A stretch of 64,000 bases of DNA from Adineta ricciae (GCA_905250025.1 CAJNOJ010000061.1:124001-188000), one strand, 5' to 3'; shown: positions 26,207 through 39,983, numbered from the stretch's first letter. Program-made: numbers and translations. The notes: generated by a model not told the origin, from the sequence alone.

Positions 26207-28410
26207 ATGACTGCCCATATATGGGATTTAAAATCCAATTATATGCTTGCTTTCACAGTTTGTAAATATGCATCGCATTTTGAAGCATGGAATTCAATAG
26301 CCAATGATCTGGCGGATTATATCAACACGACGCCACAAGTAAAGAGCATACTGTTGCACACGGTGGCGGAATTTAGTTTCTCGTCGTAGGATTGTCAAAT
26401 GCAATTCGATTGCTTGTACCAACAATACGGACATGATTGGTGAGTGATTAACAAAGTATCTACGAACAGTATTGCAGTTTTGAATTGTCGAATTCTTCTC
26501 TTCAGGAACCAACAATCATCAGAATCGCTACAAAGTTATATTTTTACAATCATCAAACGTCTTTATTATGGTGATCTCTGCAATCGAATGACAGAATCAC
26601 GCGATTTACTCATGGTTACCTATGACTTTATACGACTATTTAAAATTGGTCGAATCACTTCAAAGGATATCAATGATATCTTACAAGATATTAAAAATAC
26701 GTACGAACATATTTGTCTTAATCGTTTGCTCATACACCACACAACATATTTTCCTCTTAGTGCGCCGTCTGGAGATAGTTTTCACGACGATGAACGAGAA
26801 CTCAAAATTAAAATGCTTGGCCGTCTCAAATCCTATATGACCAAGCAAAACGATCTGCCAACAGATCTACGAGTAACCTGTTGATTTCGACTTATCTCAT
26901 ATAACAAAATTTGATTTTCTAAACTAGAACTCATCATTTCCGGTTGAATTGTTGCCACCACCACCGTTCTTCCAAACACAAGTAAATTTCATACCGCAAA
27001 CACAAACAATTTCGCCACCAAATGCGAATGATCGTCAAGTACCTTCGCTTGATGCTCATCCAAAACTAAATCCACCGGAATTATCGTCATTTCCCATCAT
27101 AATTCAATCAAATAATCTGTTGATTGAAAACGATCGACCGTTTATAGCAAAAAACCAAACAACTACAGTTCATATCGAAGAAATTGAACTTAGTTCTGAT
27201 GATGACACTAATGAACAGCCGGTACGTGCGGATATAGGTCAAGATCAAGAAGAATCAACACTAATTTCCGACGAACTAACAGATACAAATCAATCAGCAA
27301 ATGCGTTACCAATAACATCGGAAACTTCCAATTCGAATGAACAAGATTTTTATGAACACGTCAGTGACACGAGTCTGAGTAATCAATCAACTGTGGACAC
27401 TTGCCTGTCAGCACAAGAACAATTAACAAACGGGTAATTTAATTGGATCTCGATGTTCGCATTGTGCAAAAAACTAACCAACTTGATTTTTCTTACAATT
27501 AGCGAGCAACGACAATTATCAAATTCTAACCTTAATGGAGATGGTAGTGCAACGAGTTATCATTCATCAGTACAAAATCATAGTCAACATCTGATTCGAA
27601 ACGAAATGACACCGGCAATTTCAGAACGAGATCGTGCTGATAACGATCTCGTTCAAATGGATGAAACGCCTGTCTCGAATGGTAATATTCTCAAAAGTTC
27701 GTCGAACTATATTGATAATTATATGACATCATCACATTCTGAAATGCAAGAAACGAATGATCTGACAACATCAAGAAATTCACGTCGACAAGCACGGTAA
27801 AGAAAATTTTCCATGAAAACAATACTAAAACTCAGAAATTGTTTAATTCAGAGTGATGCCTACCTTAACAAAAAATCATAACCGTAAATCGATCAATGCA
27901 GTTCTCAGTTGTTTAAAATCTGCTAAGTAATTATATTCACTGATTAAAACGAAGCCCAATGATGTTCTTTAGATATGGTTATGATTTTGCTCAATCGCTT
28001 GATTCTTTCAAATTATCAGATGAATACTATACTCAAATTAAGAATCCATTAGATATACCTGAAATACGCGAACGTCTGAATAATGGCGATTACGACGATG
28101 ATATGCTTCTATTTCAACGTGATATTTTAATGATGTTTACAAATGCTCTCTATGCTTATGAACGAGATTTAGACATCCATAAACATGCTCAATATATGAT
28201 AAAATATTCTATGGAATTATTCACAGTAAGATTATTTCTAGGATATACCTAATATTATTTCATTCTTAAACATTTAAGTCAATGGAAGACGCGCTTACTC
28301 CATGGGCTTACGATGAAAACAATCATAATCCATCCTCGAAGAATCTTCGACGACACACAATAGTAACTCATTCAACAACGACTAAACGTCAACGTAAAAC
28401 AACGAATTAA
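26207..28410 (+). CDS. BRD8: BRD8-like bromodomain protein (NuA4/TIP60 complex)
   Basis: Subunit of the TIP60/NuA4 histone acetyltransferase complex by homology. The N-terminal exon (26207-26338) carries a degenerate SANT-like segment (WDLKSNYMLAFTV...WNSIANDLADYI) followed by QMQFDCLYQQYGHDW, the arrangement seen in BRD8. A helical region and a long Ser/Asn/acidic linker (26950-27800) lead to a bromodomain at about 27850-28230: AVLSCLKSAKYGYDFAQSL, YYTQIKNPLDIPEIRERL and LLFQRDILMMFTNAL. The FQRDI-MF-NA core is closest to BRD8. In the canonical NAxxYN motif the pocket asparagine appears replaced (NALYAYER), so acetyl-lysine binding may be lost. It ends in a basic tail, stop 28408-28410. Splicing over 26339-26510 is inferred. 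Confidence 0.75.
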
Positions 28411-29150
28411 TTCATATCGTTGTTTTATTCAACTACACGTCTTTCGTTTCTTGTTTCATCTATGGTACATGAACCTGTATATAATTCTTTTCTTGTTATA
28501 GAATCAAAACAAAATGTGTTATTTGTTATGTTTTTGTGATTATTCACATGTAGACATTAAAAATGATTGAAAGAGCAAAACGCTAATAAAAATAGGAACA
28601 ATCGTGTTGAATATTGCTGTGTGTGTTCAAACATCATTCATATACATGTCTTCAATACATCTTTTGATAGGCAAAGTTGTACGACAGAACTTGAAAATAA
28701 ATATACCATTGAATAAACTAAGTATTTCTATGACAGTTGGAGTTTTATCGTGGGTCCTCAGCACTTGTTGGATCGTTCAACTTGAATGCAGATGAAATGT
28801 GCGAGCGATACTGCGCAGTTCGTGTAAAACTGCGATCATCGTCAATTACAGCGTACCGGTCGTACAGAAACGAAAACAGAATGAAACAGATCGTTTATAC
28901 CATTGGTTTTCAACACTGATTTCTGCCTTATGAGATTTATATTCTTGTCTAGATGTCTGAATCTTCGTTGCAAATGCACTCAATCAAAATAATGCTCAAG
29001 TATGCGAGTATTGTCTTTTACACTGAATCAAAAACTACTTTTCTCGGTGTTCTAGAATGTATAACCAAAGTGGTCGCTAAAGATATTCATGATGACAGTA
29101 AAAACTAGAATATGATCAATTATGTATATTATGCAAAGAAACAAAATATT
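28411..29150. other. Gap between convergent genes
   Basis: It lies between the BRD8-like gene and the minus-strand gene ending at 29151. Short open frames here have no domain or signal; I see nothing else in it. Confidence 0.5.
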
Positions 29151-30643
29151 TCATTTTGGTGTAAGATAAGTACAATTGGTATTATCACCTTTACTATACT
29201 TAAAATGAATAGGTTGTCTATTTGTGGATACAATCGAGTGTCGTCGTTGTTCAGGATGAACAAGTAATAATGGCAATGGCAAGGATCGTTTGGGATGATG
29301 ATGATCATTCCCATTCATGAGGTTTTGAGATAATGTCATTGAGTTTGGAGCATTGTTGGCACGATTAGGATGTATAATTAAACGTGAAGGAGACTTTGTA
29401 TTATCCACATTTCGAAAGGAGTCATCGATCTTTCTGGTTTGTATCGTAGGTAAAGTGGATACTCGATGATTGTTGAGTTTAGAACCATAATGTGTCGTTG
29501 TTGGTAAAGTTTCTGAATTTGATGAGCAACAATTGAGTAATTTCGGATCCATAATATTATATTCACCAGCAGATCGCAATGGTAGTGTATTACCGAGAAT
29601 GATTCGGAAGGCAACTGTTTGACGAGCTCTCAATTCTAAAATAGATACAAAGCGGTCGAAAAAAGTGTCTTCATGCAATATCTACCTCTGGTTATATGCG
29701 CATTATTTCCTGATGAATGGCGTACATGTTCAACCGGCTTTTTTGTTCGTATCATTCGTTGATTTGCTTGTCCTCGCGGAGATCTGTTCAACGGATCATT
29801 TATTGTTGTGTTAGTATTTGAACTAAGATTTTCTTTCATTCTCTGTACATAAAATATTTGATCGACATCCGGATGTGCGATTTTCGATGATTGAGATATT
29901 CCTGTTGTTGTCGATTGATGCGTATCTTGGGACAATCGTCGATGGCGTGAACGCTTGATACGAAAAGATTTATTCATTCGGACTGTTTTACTTGAACGTA
30001 TTCGTTCTTTCGATCTGTCATCATGAATATCCTTTACACAAGGAACGTAGGATGTAACAACCGTTTCCGAATTGTTCGACGATAATGCATTCTCCGATTT
30101 TGTATCACTGTACGCAGTGAGTAATGGCCTTTCATGTATTCCTGATTGATAAAATACTCGATTACTGATGTTTGAAACAGGGGATAATGTTCCAGTTGTG
30201 TTTGGAGCATCGTCATCAATATCACTGTAAGCATGGGGCAACCAAATTTCCACGGAACACTTTTGTTTCACGTCACCATTACGTGTTTGTTTTGCTTCAT
30301 AGGTGATTTTATCTGTTGGCTGGATGGTAAGAGATTTCTGCGATTTCACCAGCTTTGGTGATGCAACCGGTGGTGTGTACAAATCAGGATCCGAAGAACG
30401 TGATTCTTCGGGCGTCACAGGCTTTGATATGTGATCTGTTGGAATAATATTGACAGTGGATTTAAGATATTCATTAAGCTTCGTTCGTACGACTGTTAAG
30501 CATTCCAATGTTGGCGAATGAGATCGTAGACTTTGGATTTTAGCCTTTCGTGTCGGGCCAATCTGCGATACGACACAAGTTTCATTAGATCGAGCTGCTA
30601 TCCTAATCACCCCATCTTTTATTCGTCGATGATTCGCGTTCAT
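29151..30643 (-). CDS. Disordered, Ser/Arg-rich protein of unknown family
   Basis: Two exons: 30643-29686 and 29635-29151, with a 50-nt GT-AG intron (29636-29685). Joining them gives NNAHITR|ELRARQTVAF in frame and a protein of about 480 residues. It has no signal peptide, TM segment or recognised domain. It is rich in Ser, Thr, Asn and Arg, with an early acidic-aromatic patch (VEIWLPHAYSDIDDD), a strongly basic cluster (RIKRSRHRRLS) that could be a nuclear signal and kinase site, and a Pro/Leu/His tail. Start is the ATG at 30643. I do not recognise the family. Confidence 0.6.
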
Positions 30644-31903
30644 TGTTTTTCAAAGAGGAACTGAAGTACCGAACAACCGTATATTGTCAGTGAAAGATGA
30701 TCAGTACGTACCGTAACTCTTAGTGACAAGTAAAAAGTGAACATTTTGCTTCGTTATTAGTGTGCACTTTCATTATCAATACGAAGAGAATGTTAATTTA
30801 ATATATCTTAAAAGGAATGTGTGAGAATTTTTTCATGCATATTTAAGTGTAAATAAGAAAATAGAGTTTTAGCTAAACTCCGCCCATTTTTCTTCTTCTC
30901 TTTCTGTCCGCTTATTCCAATCAGTTATTGTCATTCTCTCGGACTGTTAAAAAAATTCGTAGACGTTTTTTTCTGATGTAGTATGTATTTTAAAGTTTGT
31001 TAATGTTTATGCAAGCAATTCGGCAAGCCATAGAGATGAAAATCAGTGTAGAAACCTATGAAACATCGTTTGAAACGATTTTATTCTCAAGTAAAGATGA
31101 AACGAATTAAGTTCAATATAAATCGAAAATTGATTTTTATTTGATCCTGTCTTAATCTAGTTGTTGTCTGACAAGAGAGAACGAATTGAAACCTAGATTT
31201 AATGTCTAGCAATTGTCTGTTTCTTGTGTTATTGTGTCAATATTTAGAAATCCTTTTTGCTGATCGTGCTGTTGTTGTTGATGATGTGAATATATGAGCC
31301 GAGACTTTTTCTTTGTCATCACATGATAAAAGAGAAAAGACCTTCGAAAGAAAATGAGATGATGAATAAACGCTTGGCCATGAATAAATACATTTTGATT
31401 TGTCAATGATATACGCATATGCTAGGTGCAGTCAACGATTACTTTGTACTGGTAACTATGTGTACGTATATTTATCTATTTGGAGGTCATGACTTATCAT
31501 TTAAATGCGTGTATCACATAGACGAGTTATCATTTAAATCGAAAAGATGAAGCAGTAGAAAGAAAAGAATAGATTGTAGAACGAAAAGAGATTTCGAAAA
31601 CAATGCATATGTCATCCATTATACCGAACAACGACTAAGTATGTATTGCATGCGCGTAGTGTAATATTCCAAAATATGTGTATACGAAACGGCTCGTTTT
31701 ACATTTATGAAGCGATTTGTCAAAAACGAAAGAAAATTAAAAAAATGCATATCAGATATGACTTGATATCGATGAAAGTAAAGTGTTGACAGAGCACAAC
31801 CAAGAATTTGCTTTGTCATGCGATGACTAGTAAAAAAAAATAATAGGCAAGATAAGAAAAGCTATTTTAATTCATACAAACCAAATTAATATCACTTTTT
31901 CAG
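30644..31903. other. Gap between divergent genes
   Basis: About 1.26 kb between the divergently transcribed unknown gene and the FRRS1-like gene, presumably holding both promoters. I see no coding sequence. A TTTTTCAG directly before ATG 31904 may be the end of a 5' UTR intron. Confidence 0.5.
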
Positions 31904-34900
31904 ATGATTCGATTTCTTCTTGTTTTAATCTGCATCAATTATGGATACGGATATCCCGAAGGTGCACCTACTGAGATATGTGACACGATGATGCCAAATC
32001 ATCATGTAGCACCGAAACAATGTCAAACAAAGTATATTATCGAAACGGATAAATCTGTATATTATCCTGATGATGTTGTTCGAAGTAAGGACAAAACTAT
32101 GAAGAGAAAACGTGATTTCACTGAGGTTCTTTTTCGATATTCTATGTAGTCACTGTCCATGGTGTAACAGATAACGATCATTTTAAAGGAATTCTTCTCA
32201 CGGCTAAAAATCAACCTGATCAACAAATTGTTGGAACATGGTCAACAACGAATTCACCAGTTAAAACAATCGATTGCGATGGCAAACAGAATACAGCTAT
32301 CACTCATACAACAGCCGATGAAAAACTACGAGTCGAAGCATTATGGCACGCCCCGAACGTTCTGTTACAAGGAGATACTATTATTAAGTAAATGAAATAT
32401 GATTTTACAACGAGAAATCCATTGAACATCGACAATTTTAGGGCAACTATTGTTAAATCATATGACGAAATTTACGTGGATTGCTTTAATATCACATTAG
32501 TACCAACAACACAAGTAGATTTAGGAGACACATTGATTCGAACAAATCGAATTCTTTTGGTTTTTAGAGCGATTCAGCTAATCAAAGCGGATCCGAACGA
32601 AATTCCTTCGTGAAAGCAAATACAAACGTATCATGGACATACACTAATGATACAGTAATGGTAAAAATGACTACCAACCAAGTCAATGTTAGTGAATGGA
32701 GAGCGATTGGTTTTTCTGACGATCGGGAAATGGTAGGACAAGGAAAACTTTGACATAACTCTCATTTGTTTTCATCTATATCAGGGTAATGAGTATATAT
32801 TCGTATGTAAAGTTTCATCAACAGGCGCTCCATTACTTCAGCGAATGCATACATTGGGTGGTAAACGACCGTAGGAGTTAAATTTTGTTTCTTAAATTGA
32901 CGGTTGTTTGGATTTTAATTTGCAGACCGAGTGCATCTGTTGCAGATGTTTCTATAATAAGTACTACGTATGAAAATGGTCAAGCAACGTGTGAATTCTC
33001 TTTCAATACCACTTCTGAACAAGTTGCAAATGAACCATTGCCTGTTGTCACAAACAAAAATTATTATCTCACCTTTGCTGCAGGAATTCTTCGCACAGGA
33101 GGTGGAATTTCTTGAGAATTAGTTGAATATTGTGAAAAAATAATTTTTCATGTCTCGCAATAGATTTAATAGGCAAACACAATTTTACATTTGTTTCATC
33201 GAAAACGTATCAACTACAAAATCCAGAAATTATTGACATTGACAAACCGGCAGTGAGTCAAGCAGAGTGAATAGACATTTTTTTAATCGAAACTATGTAT
33301 CGAAAGAAACAATCAATCTATTTCATATTCGATAGGCTAACGCAACTCTACCCGTGACAAGTGATATTAAAGCGAATATTAGTTGGACATACAATAATGG
33401 TACTACTAATATCAATATGAGAATCAATAATCTCAAAGCATTACAGTGGCTTGCAATTGGTTTTTCACGAGATCATAGAATGGTATAGATCAAACTTCTT
33501 TGTTTTAAACTTGGTGGTGTAGTCAACTGTATTTTCTACTTGTGTAGGGAGAAGATCATGTCTTCATCTGTCGACGCTTAGCTAATGATACAATATCTCT
33601 CCAGCGTTATATTAATCCAGGCGGTCATGCTCGACCTGTGCCACACAACGGAACTTCAGATTGGGGTGGTATTTTCGCTGTTAGTCGGGAAAGACTGGAG
33701 AATGGAGTTGTTGATTGTGATTTTACACTATCTGATTTTGTCCCTGCAGCCGATCAATCCGATCAGCTTACTTTTCCTGCACTTTCTCAATCAACTGAAT
33801 ACAGTCCATTGATTGCACTTGGAAATTTGAACGGCTCTAGTGAGTTACTCGATGTTCAGCATCGACAAGTTGCATAATTCTACTTCTATTTCACTAGATT
33901 ATTTTATGAGACATGCTTATCGTATAGCTCTTCCTCAAAACGTTACATTGAATCAAACAGAAGTGATCGATTTCGAGCAGATTATTGTAAGTTGTTTTAA
34001 CTCCTGCAACGGATTTGAGGTTCTCATATTCTAAAACATATTTTGTATTCAATAGACAACTACACCTAGTACTGGAGGTAATACAACGCCATCACCAGCA
34101 GGCGAGGTTGAAATAAACGTCGATTGGACATATGATGCTGGTACTACCAGTATCAACATGAAAATTGCTAATTTAAAAGCATCACAATGGATGGCAATTG
34201 GCTTTTCGTCAGATATGAAAATGGTACTAAGTTAGATTTTGATTGAACTGAGAATATTTAACTGTATTTTTCAATGAATTAAGGGAGAAGATCATGTTTT
34301 CATCTGTCAACATTCACCTGATGGTAAAGTATCTCTTCAACGTTATGTCAATCCAGATGGATATACGCGACCACGACCACCTGATGCAACTCTAAATGTG
34401 GGTGGCGTCCTTAATGTGGGCCGAGAAAGACTAGATGATGGAATTGTCTACTGTGATTTTACATTATCAAATTTTGATAACACAACAAGTCAATCTCGTC
34501 AACTTCCTTTTTCTCCACTTTCCCAAACAAGTACATATCATCCATTGATTGCAGTTGGATCTTTAGGCAGTTCAGGTGAGTTATAAAAATCAAAATATAA
34601 CCTTATTGAAAGCTGTCATCGATAGGCCAAGTTGAAAAACATTCGTTTCGCGACGCACTATCTCGAAGTGTCATGTTGAATCGAGCAGAGACAATTGTTG
34701 TCAATGCTCAATCCAATGGGCCTAGTTCTACTGATCTTATGAAAGCCCATGGTATTATCATGATTTTCACATGGATAGTTCTTGTTTCAACAGGAATACT
34801 TATTGCACGCTACTTCAAACGTTCGTGGAGTAATCGAAAAATTTGTGGTAAAGCAATCTGGTTTGCTGTTCATCGTACCATTATGAGCAGTGCGGCAATT

Positions 34901-35467
34901 TTGACATTGATTGCCTTTATTCTCATTCTTGTCTATAAAAAAGGCCAGTGGGTATCTCAAACGAATCGACGTGAATTTGCACATTCTATCATTGGAATGC
35001 TGGTTATAAGTTTTGCAATTATTCAACCATTTATGGCTTTATTTCGGTGCAATCCGGACGCTCGTTATCGTTTCATATTTAATTATGCTCATGCGACTGT
35101 TGGTTTCAGTGCCTTCATACTTTCCATAGCCGCAATATTTTTAGCGATGTTTTTCGAATATTTCGATTTCCGAACGCACAAAGAGTGGGCAATCGTTGCA
35201 GCATGGTCATGTTGGTTACCACTAATATTCGTAGCTTTTGAAATGCTCGAACTTTATTTTCAAAAGACTTCATTAATAGCAGAAAAAGCAGATTCGTTTG
35301 CAATGAATGATCGAAATGGAACAAATAATGCAAAAGTCGAAACAATATCGTCAGCGAAGGAACCGGTGAAGGATCGAATCAAAGTGATTTTCCTTTCTCT
35401 TCATCTTCTCATCGCTTTTGCATTAGCATTAGCATTGATGATCCTTATTGGTCAGTCACCAAACTAA
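31904..35467 (+). CDS. FRRS1: FRRS1-type protein: Reeler, three DOMON domains, cytochrome b561
   Basis: Membrane ferric-chelate reductase family, moving electrons across a membrane through b hemes. A signal peptide (MIRFLLVLICINYGYG) is followed by a Reeler domain (about 31960-32400; CDTMMPNHH, FKGILLTAKN). Three DOMON domains follow, each with the WTY...(W/R)(L/M/R)AIGFS-D--MG-(D/E)(H/Y) pattern, at about 32630-33060, 33350-33840 and 34100-34580. The last exon codes for six TM helices with the four b561 heme histidines in place: MKAHGIIM, FAVHRT, FAHSIIG and NYAHATVG. Stop 35465-35467. Human FRRS1 has one DOMON; here the second and third are much alike (GEDHVFIC, LQRY(I/V)NP, R-RLE(D)(N/D)G), pointing to internal duplication. 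Introns are 50-90 nt. ATG 31904 fits the signal peptide. Confidence 0.9.
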
Positions 35468-36527
35468 AATCATTCCGAATCATCTCCATCTACATAAATT
35501 TATAAATATTATTTCACTTATTCATCCGCTCGCTCTCTCTCTAATATTTCTTCTCTGTTCAAAATGAGTATTTTATATAATTGGAAAATAAATCGAACTT
35601 CAGCGCGAAAGAATTCATCATACACTAACACAACAAAAAGAAACCTTTCCTTTCATATCACCTTGATGTTTTATTCTGGAAATCTTCCAGTTGATTGACT
35701 GAAGTGTGCTTCACACTTCTTTCTCGATATCCTAGTTACGAACATATTGATGTATATTGTTTACATTTGCATAAAGTATGTTTATGGCAACGTCTAGGCT
35801 AGAGTTTTTCTTTGACTTCCTTGAAAAGATTCAGAAATTGAAGTTCATCGTTGAACGAATGCGAAAAGAAAACATCAGCTCGAAGATCAATAAATAAATC
35901 GTTTATTCAAGCATTTTTCGATGCATCCAATTATGGTTTTGCATTCAGTTTCTAAGACGCTTTTTCTATTTCGCTTTCACACTTTCTAACCAATTTGTTA
36001 TTTTAATAATTTTGTTTTCTTATTGTTGCCGGTGTCGTTCACAGTGAACACATTTCGTTGTTTTTTGCATATTGTTGTGTGTGGCAAAGCAAAGAACAAC
36101 GATGGCAGGCGACTTATTTTGCTTCTCTTAGAAAACATATACTTAACTATTTCAAAGAACATTTTTCTAATCAGCTAGAGAAGAAGAAAGTGAGAGAAAA
36201 AAGTTGGCACTCGACAACAAAGGAGAGAAAAATAAGATTTGATTATTTCTTCTTTTCTCTTCGTTGTTTGCTTGGCAACAATAAACGGCAAGCATGAAAT
36301 ATGCGGGGAGTGGCATGCTACTAGTTAACTGCGTATTGGTTAAGGGATGCTTTCGTTGAATAGCAACCGACCATAATACATCTAACATCATTTGCCGATA
36401 GATTGCAAGCGGTAATGGCTTCCTGCATTCTTTCTTTTCAAATCATTCCACTAGATCTTGATGTAGAAAAGCAAAGTGTTTTTTCTTCTTTCATCAAATT
36501 AAGCATTTCAGATTACAAAAATAAGCT
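35468..36527. other. Gap
   Basis: The left end looks like 3' UTR of the FRRS1-type gene (AATAAA near 35587). A short perfect inverted repeat, GAAGTGTG-CTT-CACACTTC, lies at about 35700-35718. No gene is seen. Confidence 0.5.
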
Positions 36528-38540
36528 ATGGCAACATCAGCCAGACAAGAAAATAACGGCTTTAATTCCTTTCTTGATAAATATCGTTCGAATTTAAATA
36601 CACCGCGAGGGTAAGTTCTCACTGCCCGTCTCTAAATGAAAATGAATGATTTCACAAAACGATATCGAAAGTCATACGTACGAACAGCGAAGAAAAATAA
36701 ATTCTGTATACATATACGTATATATCTCAGGCAGAATTCAATCGAATGTAAATAGAACGTTGTATTTCTTAATCTAGAGACACCGAATCCTTTTCTTTTT
36801 GAATGATCTGTATTCTAATACATTTTGTTTTTCTAATTTTATAGTCCAACCGGCTACGTACCAAGGTAAGACTGTGTGCCGAACGCTGAATACGTCTTTT
36901 GTTTTGAAAAGTATTTCCTACAGATTGAAATAGTGCCAAGCGTATTTCATTTGTTTTCGAGTTTTGTTCTTATTTAGTTGTTGTCAATGTACTTCACCAC
37001 GAGGGTAAATAGAAAGAAAGAAACTCCAGCTTCTAATGCTGCTTATTTACTCGAGAGATTTCTTTGAAATTTCTAACAAGCTTACTTTCTTTTGATTGTG
37101 TTTTCTCTTGTAACGTGTGCATTTTTAGTAATAATTTTCAACAACAAACTAATTATTTAACGTCGCAACAAAATTCGCAAAACTATGGAGCGAATGCTGA
37201 TACGACATTATTACGTGCAACAGGCAATGTTATTCGCGATGAACGCATGGGTAATGAAATTCTTGCTCGTGCTGGCCCAAGTCATCATTATCAGCGTTCC
37301 GATTATCGAACCCATGAAAGTAGGAAGACGAAACTTTACCGATTCGTACGTTCAATTAGTTTTCGTCTCATTTTCAATGTAGTCATTGCACCGGAAGGTC
37401 GATTAGAAAATTTAAATGTACAATCGGACCACGAACCGTTGAGAGTGGTCAAACCAACTGATCAAAATATTCATTATAAACAACAGGTTAATGTGCGATT
37501 TCTAGAACCACCACCAGGTCCTGAACCAGCACCCATCATTATCAAAGTATACCAAAATTTCTTCGAGTATATTTCATTCTGCATTAACTTAAGGAACGAC
37601 AAGCACCAGCTCCACCTCCACCGCCACCATTGGTTATTCGACAACGTCCACCAACACCGCCCACACCACCGCCACTTATTATCCGTAAGATTGCTTTCTA
37701 TCTACGAAAACACGTGCAACTGTGACTCCATCTAAATTTAAGGTGAGCGTCCGCCCACTCCACCAGTACAACAACAGCCACAAATTATTGAAAAGATTCT
37801 ACCAGCTCCCCCAGCGCCACCTCGGCAAGTTATTGTCGAGCGACTTCCACCACCGCCACCAAAACCACGGCAGGTTATTTATGAAAAATGGCTACCTTAC
37901 GAAGAAACAAAAGAGCGACCAGTTATTGTCCAACGAGCACCACCTGCTGAAATGTGAGTGTTGTTGTATGCTTAAGAATTCTTGTTGTCTCCTATGCAAT
38001 ACATTGATTCTAGGATTAAACCAGCAAAAAATCTGATTATCGAATATGAACAGCCAAAAGCTCATCACGAGCAAGTTGTCGTTGATGAAGGTGTCTTTCG
38101 CGCTGATCCTCAAACACACAATGCTACGAGTACACATGGGTATGAGGCAATTGTTACGTTTTTCTTCTCTTACTTATTTCCTTCAGTGAAATACGCATTG
38201 TTGACAAGATCACTGACCTCCCAGTGAATTATTCGAAATACTTAACAAATCGTCGTTCATCAACAAACTCATTACCACCGTCATCGAACCAAACACAGAT
38301 GGTTCAACCACAATTTAGTACAGCTGAACCAACACAACAATATCGTTCAACAGCATCGAATTATCCAGGTAAATACAGCGTCAAAAGGATTCTCTTACAT
38401 ATTTAAACTATCGTCTTCTAGGTGCATATACAACAACATATCGTTCATCGTATAAAAATCAATACGATCTGCGAAATGGTTTGGGGCAAGGCGGTGGTAA
38501 TAATGTTAATCAATCGGCATCCTTCTCAAAATATACTTAA
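36528..38540 (+). CDS. Proline-rich repeat protein, possibly cytoskeletal
   Basis: Start ATG 36528 (MATSARQENNGFNSFLDKYRS); the first exon ends at 36610 and further exons splice in frame to the stop at 38538-38540 (FSKYT). The N-terminus is Asn/Gln-rich. The centre (about 37490-37950) holds repeated units of the form (R/K)xVIxExxPPPPxxP, such as QVIVERLPPPPPKPRQVIYE and EKWLPYEET, followed by IIEYEQPKAHHEQVVVDEG and a Ser/Gln/Tyr tail. Similar Pro-rich VIxE units occur in alveolin-like and other submembrane or axonemal cytoskeletal proteins. I make that comparison only by repeat style, so function is not assigned. No signal peptide or TM segment. Confidence 0.65.
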
Positions 38541-38985
38541 ACAAACCTTCAAACTTCTGTTCTTAATACTAAACATGAATATATCTTTCCTAGAAAAGCA
38601 AAACAAATCAATAACGATCTGATTGTCTCTCTCTCTCTATATATACAGTTTAATCATTTCTTTTTCTTTACATAATTGCTTGTTTTTCCATAGCCCATTT
38701 TTATGAAACAAGCACACGACCGCTTTAGTTCTTTTTTGAATGAATTTTTTTTTACTTTGAAATAATCTTTTCAAATAAGTACACTATCGGTAATGTCATA
38801 TGAAAGATTAAGAATTAGCGAATATGAACTGAGCAGATCATTTTCATGCTCGCTTACATTTCCGGGCTTAGAAATTTTATTTCGTTAGAAAACTGACAGC
38901 GCAGGGTAATCGAAAGACTTTACGTATGGGAAAATTACATAATAATAGAGGACTTTTGTAAGTTCTAAGATTCAATATTATCGTA

Positions 38986-39690
38986 TCATTGCCGTTTGCA
39001 GGTAGAACAATAGAACTCATTACGGGCTGCAGAATTTACAACTCCTCGGCCATCAACATAGGTTTCGTAAGTGTTACCTTGCCTTCGTGGTCGACGATCT
39101 ATGGAAAAAATATGATATGAAGAAAATAAAGTCTCTATCTAGATAGTATTTTACCTGAACATGTACAACATCGTTGAGTCGTACGAAGATCGCATCGATG
39201 ACCGCAATTCTTTAGATAACCAACAGGTTGATTTTGTGCACTTGCGGCCTGACTGGCTTGCGGTGTCGGATCTATTACCACAGCTCGTTCTCTTCCGTGA
39301 AGAAGCTCTGCTTGCAAACGACGAGCATACAGTTCATCACGATGAATCATTTCTGCGGCATTATCACGACTAGCTGTTGCAGTAGGAAGTTTAATTGTCG
39401 ACCAGTCTACATTATTCTTAATTGCCTGAAATAAACGCGCAGCTTCTTCGAGATTATACGATACGTGATATTCCGTGACAGATTCTAATGAACATCGACA
39501 TATAGGACCTTTGTATGAAATGTTAATTATACATTGTTGTAGAAGGATGAACTTACGCACAATTTCGTAAGCGTTTAGTACCAACTGTATGATCAATACA
39601 TGTGGAGTGACCACAAGTAAATGTTGTTGGTCTGTGCTCTAGCGTATAATCCTCAAAACATATTGGACAACGGGACCATTCATCATTCAT
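38986..39690 (-). CDS. RING-finger protein, probable E3 ubiquitin ligase
   Basis: Reading leftward, MNDEWSRCPICFEDY starts at 39690. The RING continues with CGHSTCIDH and, across an intron whose donor is GTGCGT, NCPICRCSLESVTEY, giving a C-x2-C...C-x-H-x2-C...C-x2-C pattern. A helical region follows (EEAARLFQAIKNNVDW, RDELYARRLQAELL), then a second Cys-rich tail (CGHRC, RCCTC and, after a short intron near 39154, FYCSTCKRQ) to the stop at 38986-38988. The frame is open upstream to an ATG at 39798, so the protein may be 36 residues longer; the inner Met is preferred because RING proteins of this style start just before the finger. The substrate is unknown. Confidence 0.75.
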
Positions 39691-39983
39691 TATTAGTTTT
39701 GATGAGAATTTCAAATCTAAATCAAGGGAACACTTCCTCGTTTCAGAATCTAATGCATAAATGTGTTTACACACGATGTTACCAAGAAAAGCCAACATCT
39801 AAAATTACACATCGCATTTGCAGCATGTCATGTGACGCACCTTGGATGACGACATACTTCTGACTACTTGCGCAACTTTACGCATTGCGAAAGTTTCTAT
39901 CAAAAGGAGCAATACCTTCACGCTGATCGATTTTCACATATAATGTAATCGCCATCAACATACATCATATTTACATTAGACAT

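Noticed and set aside
28604-28919. Two overlapping short plus-strand frames
   Set aside because: About 60 codons each, with no signal peptide, domain or clear splice partner.
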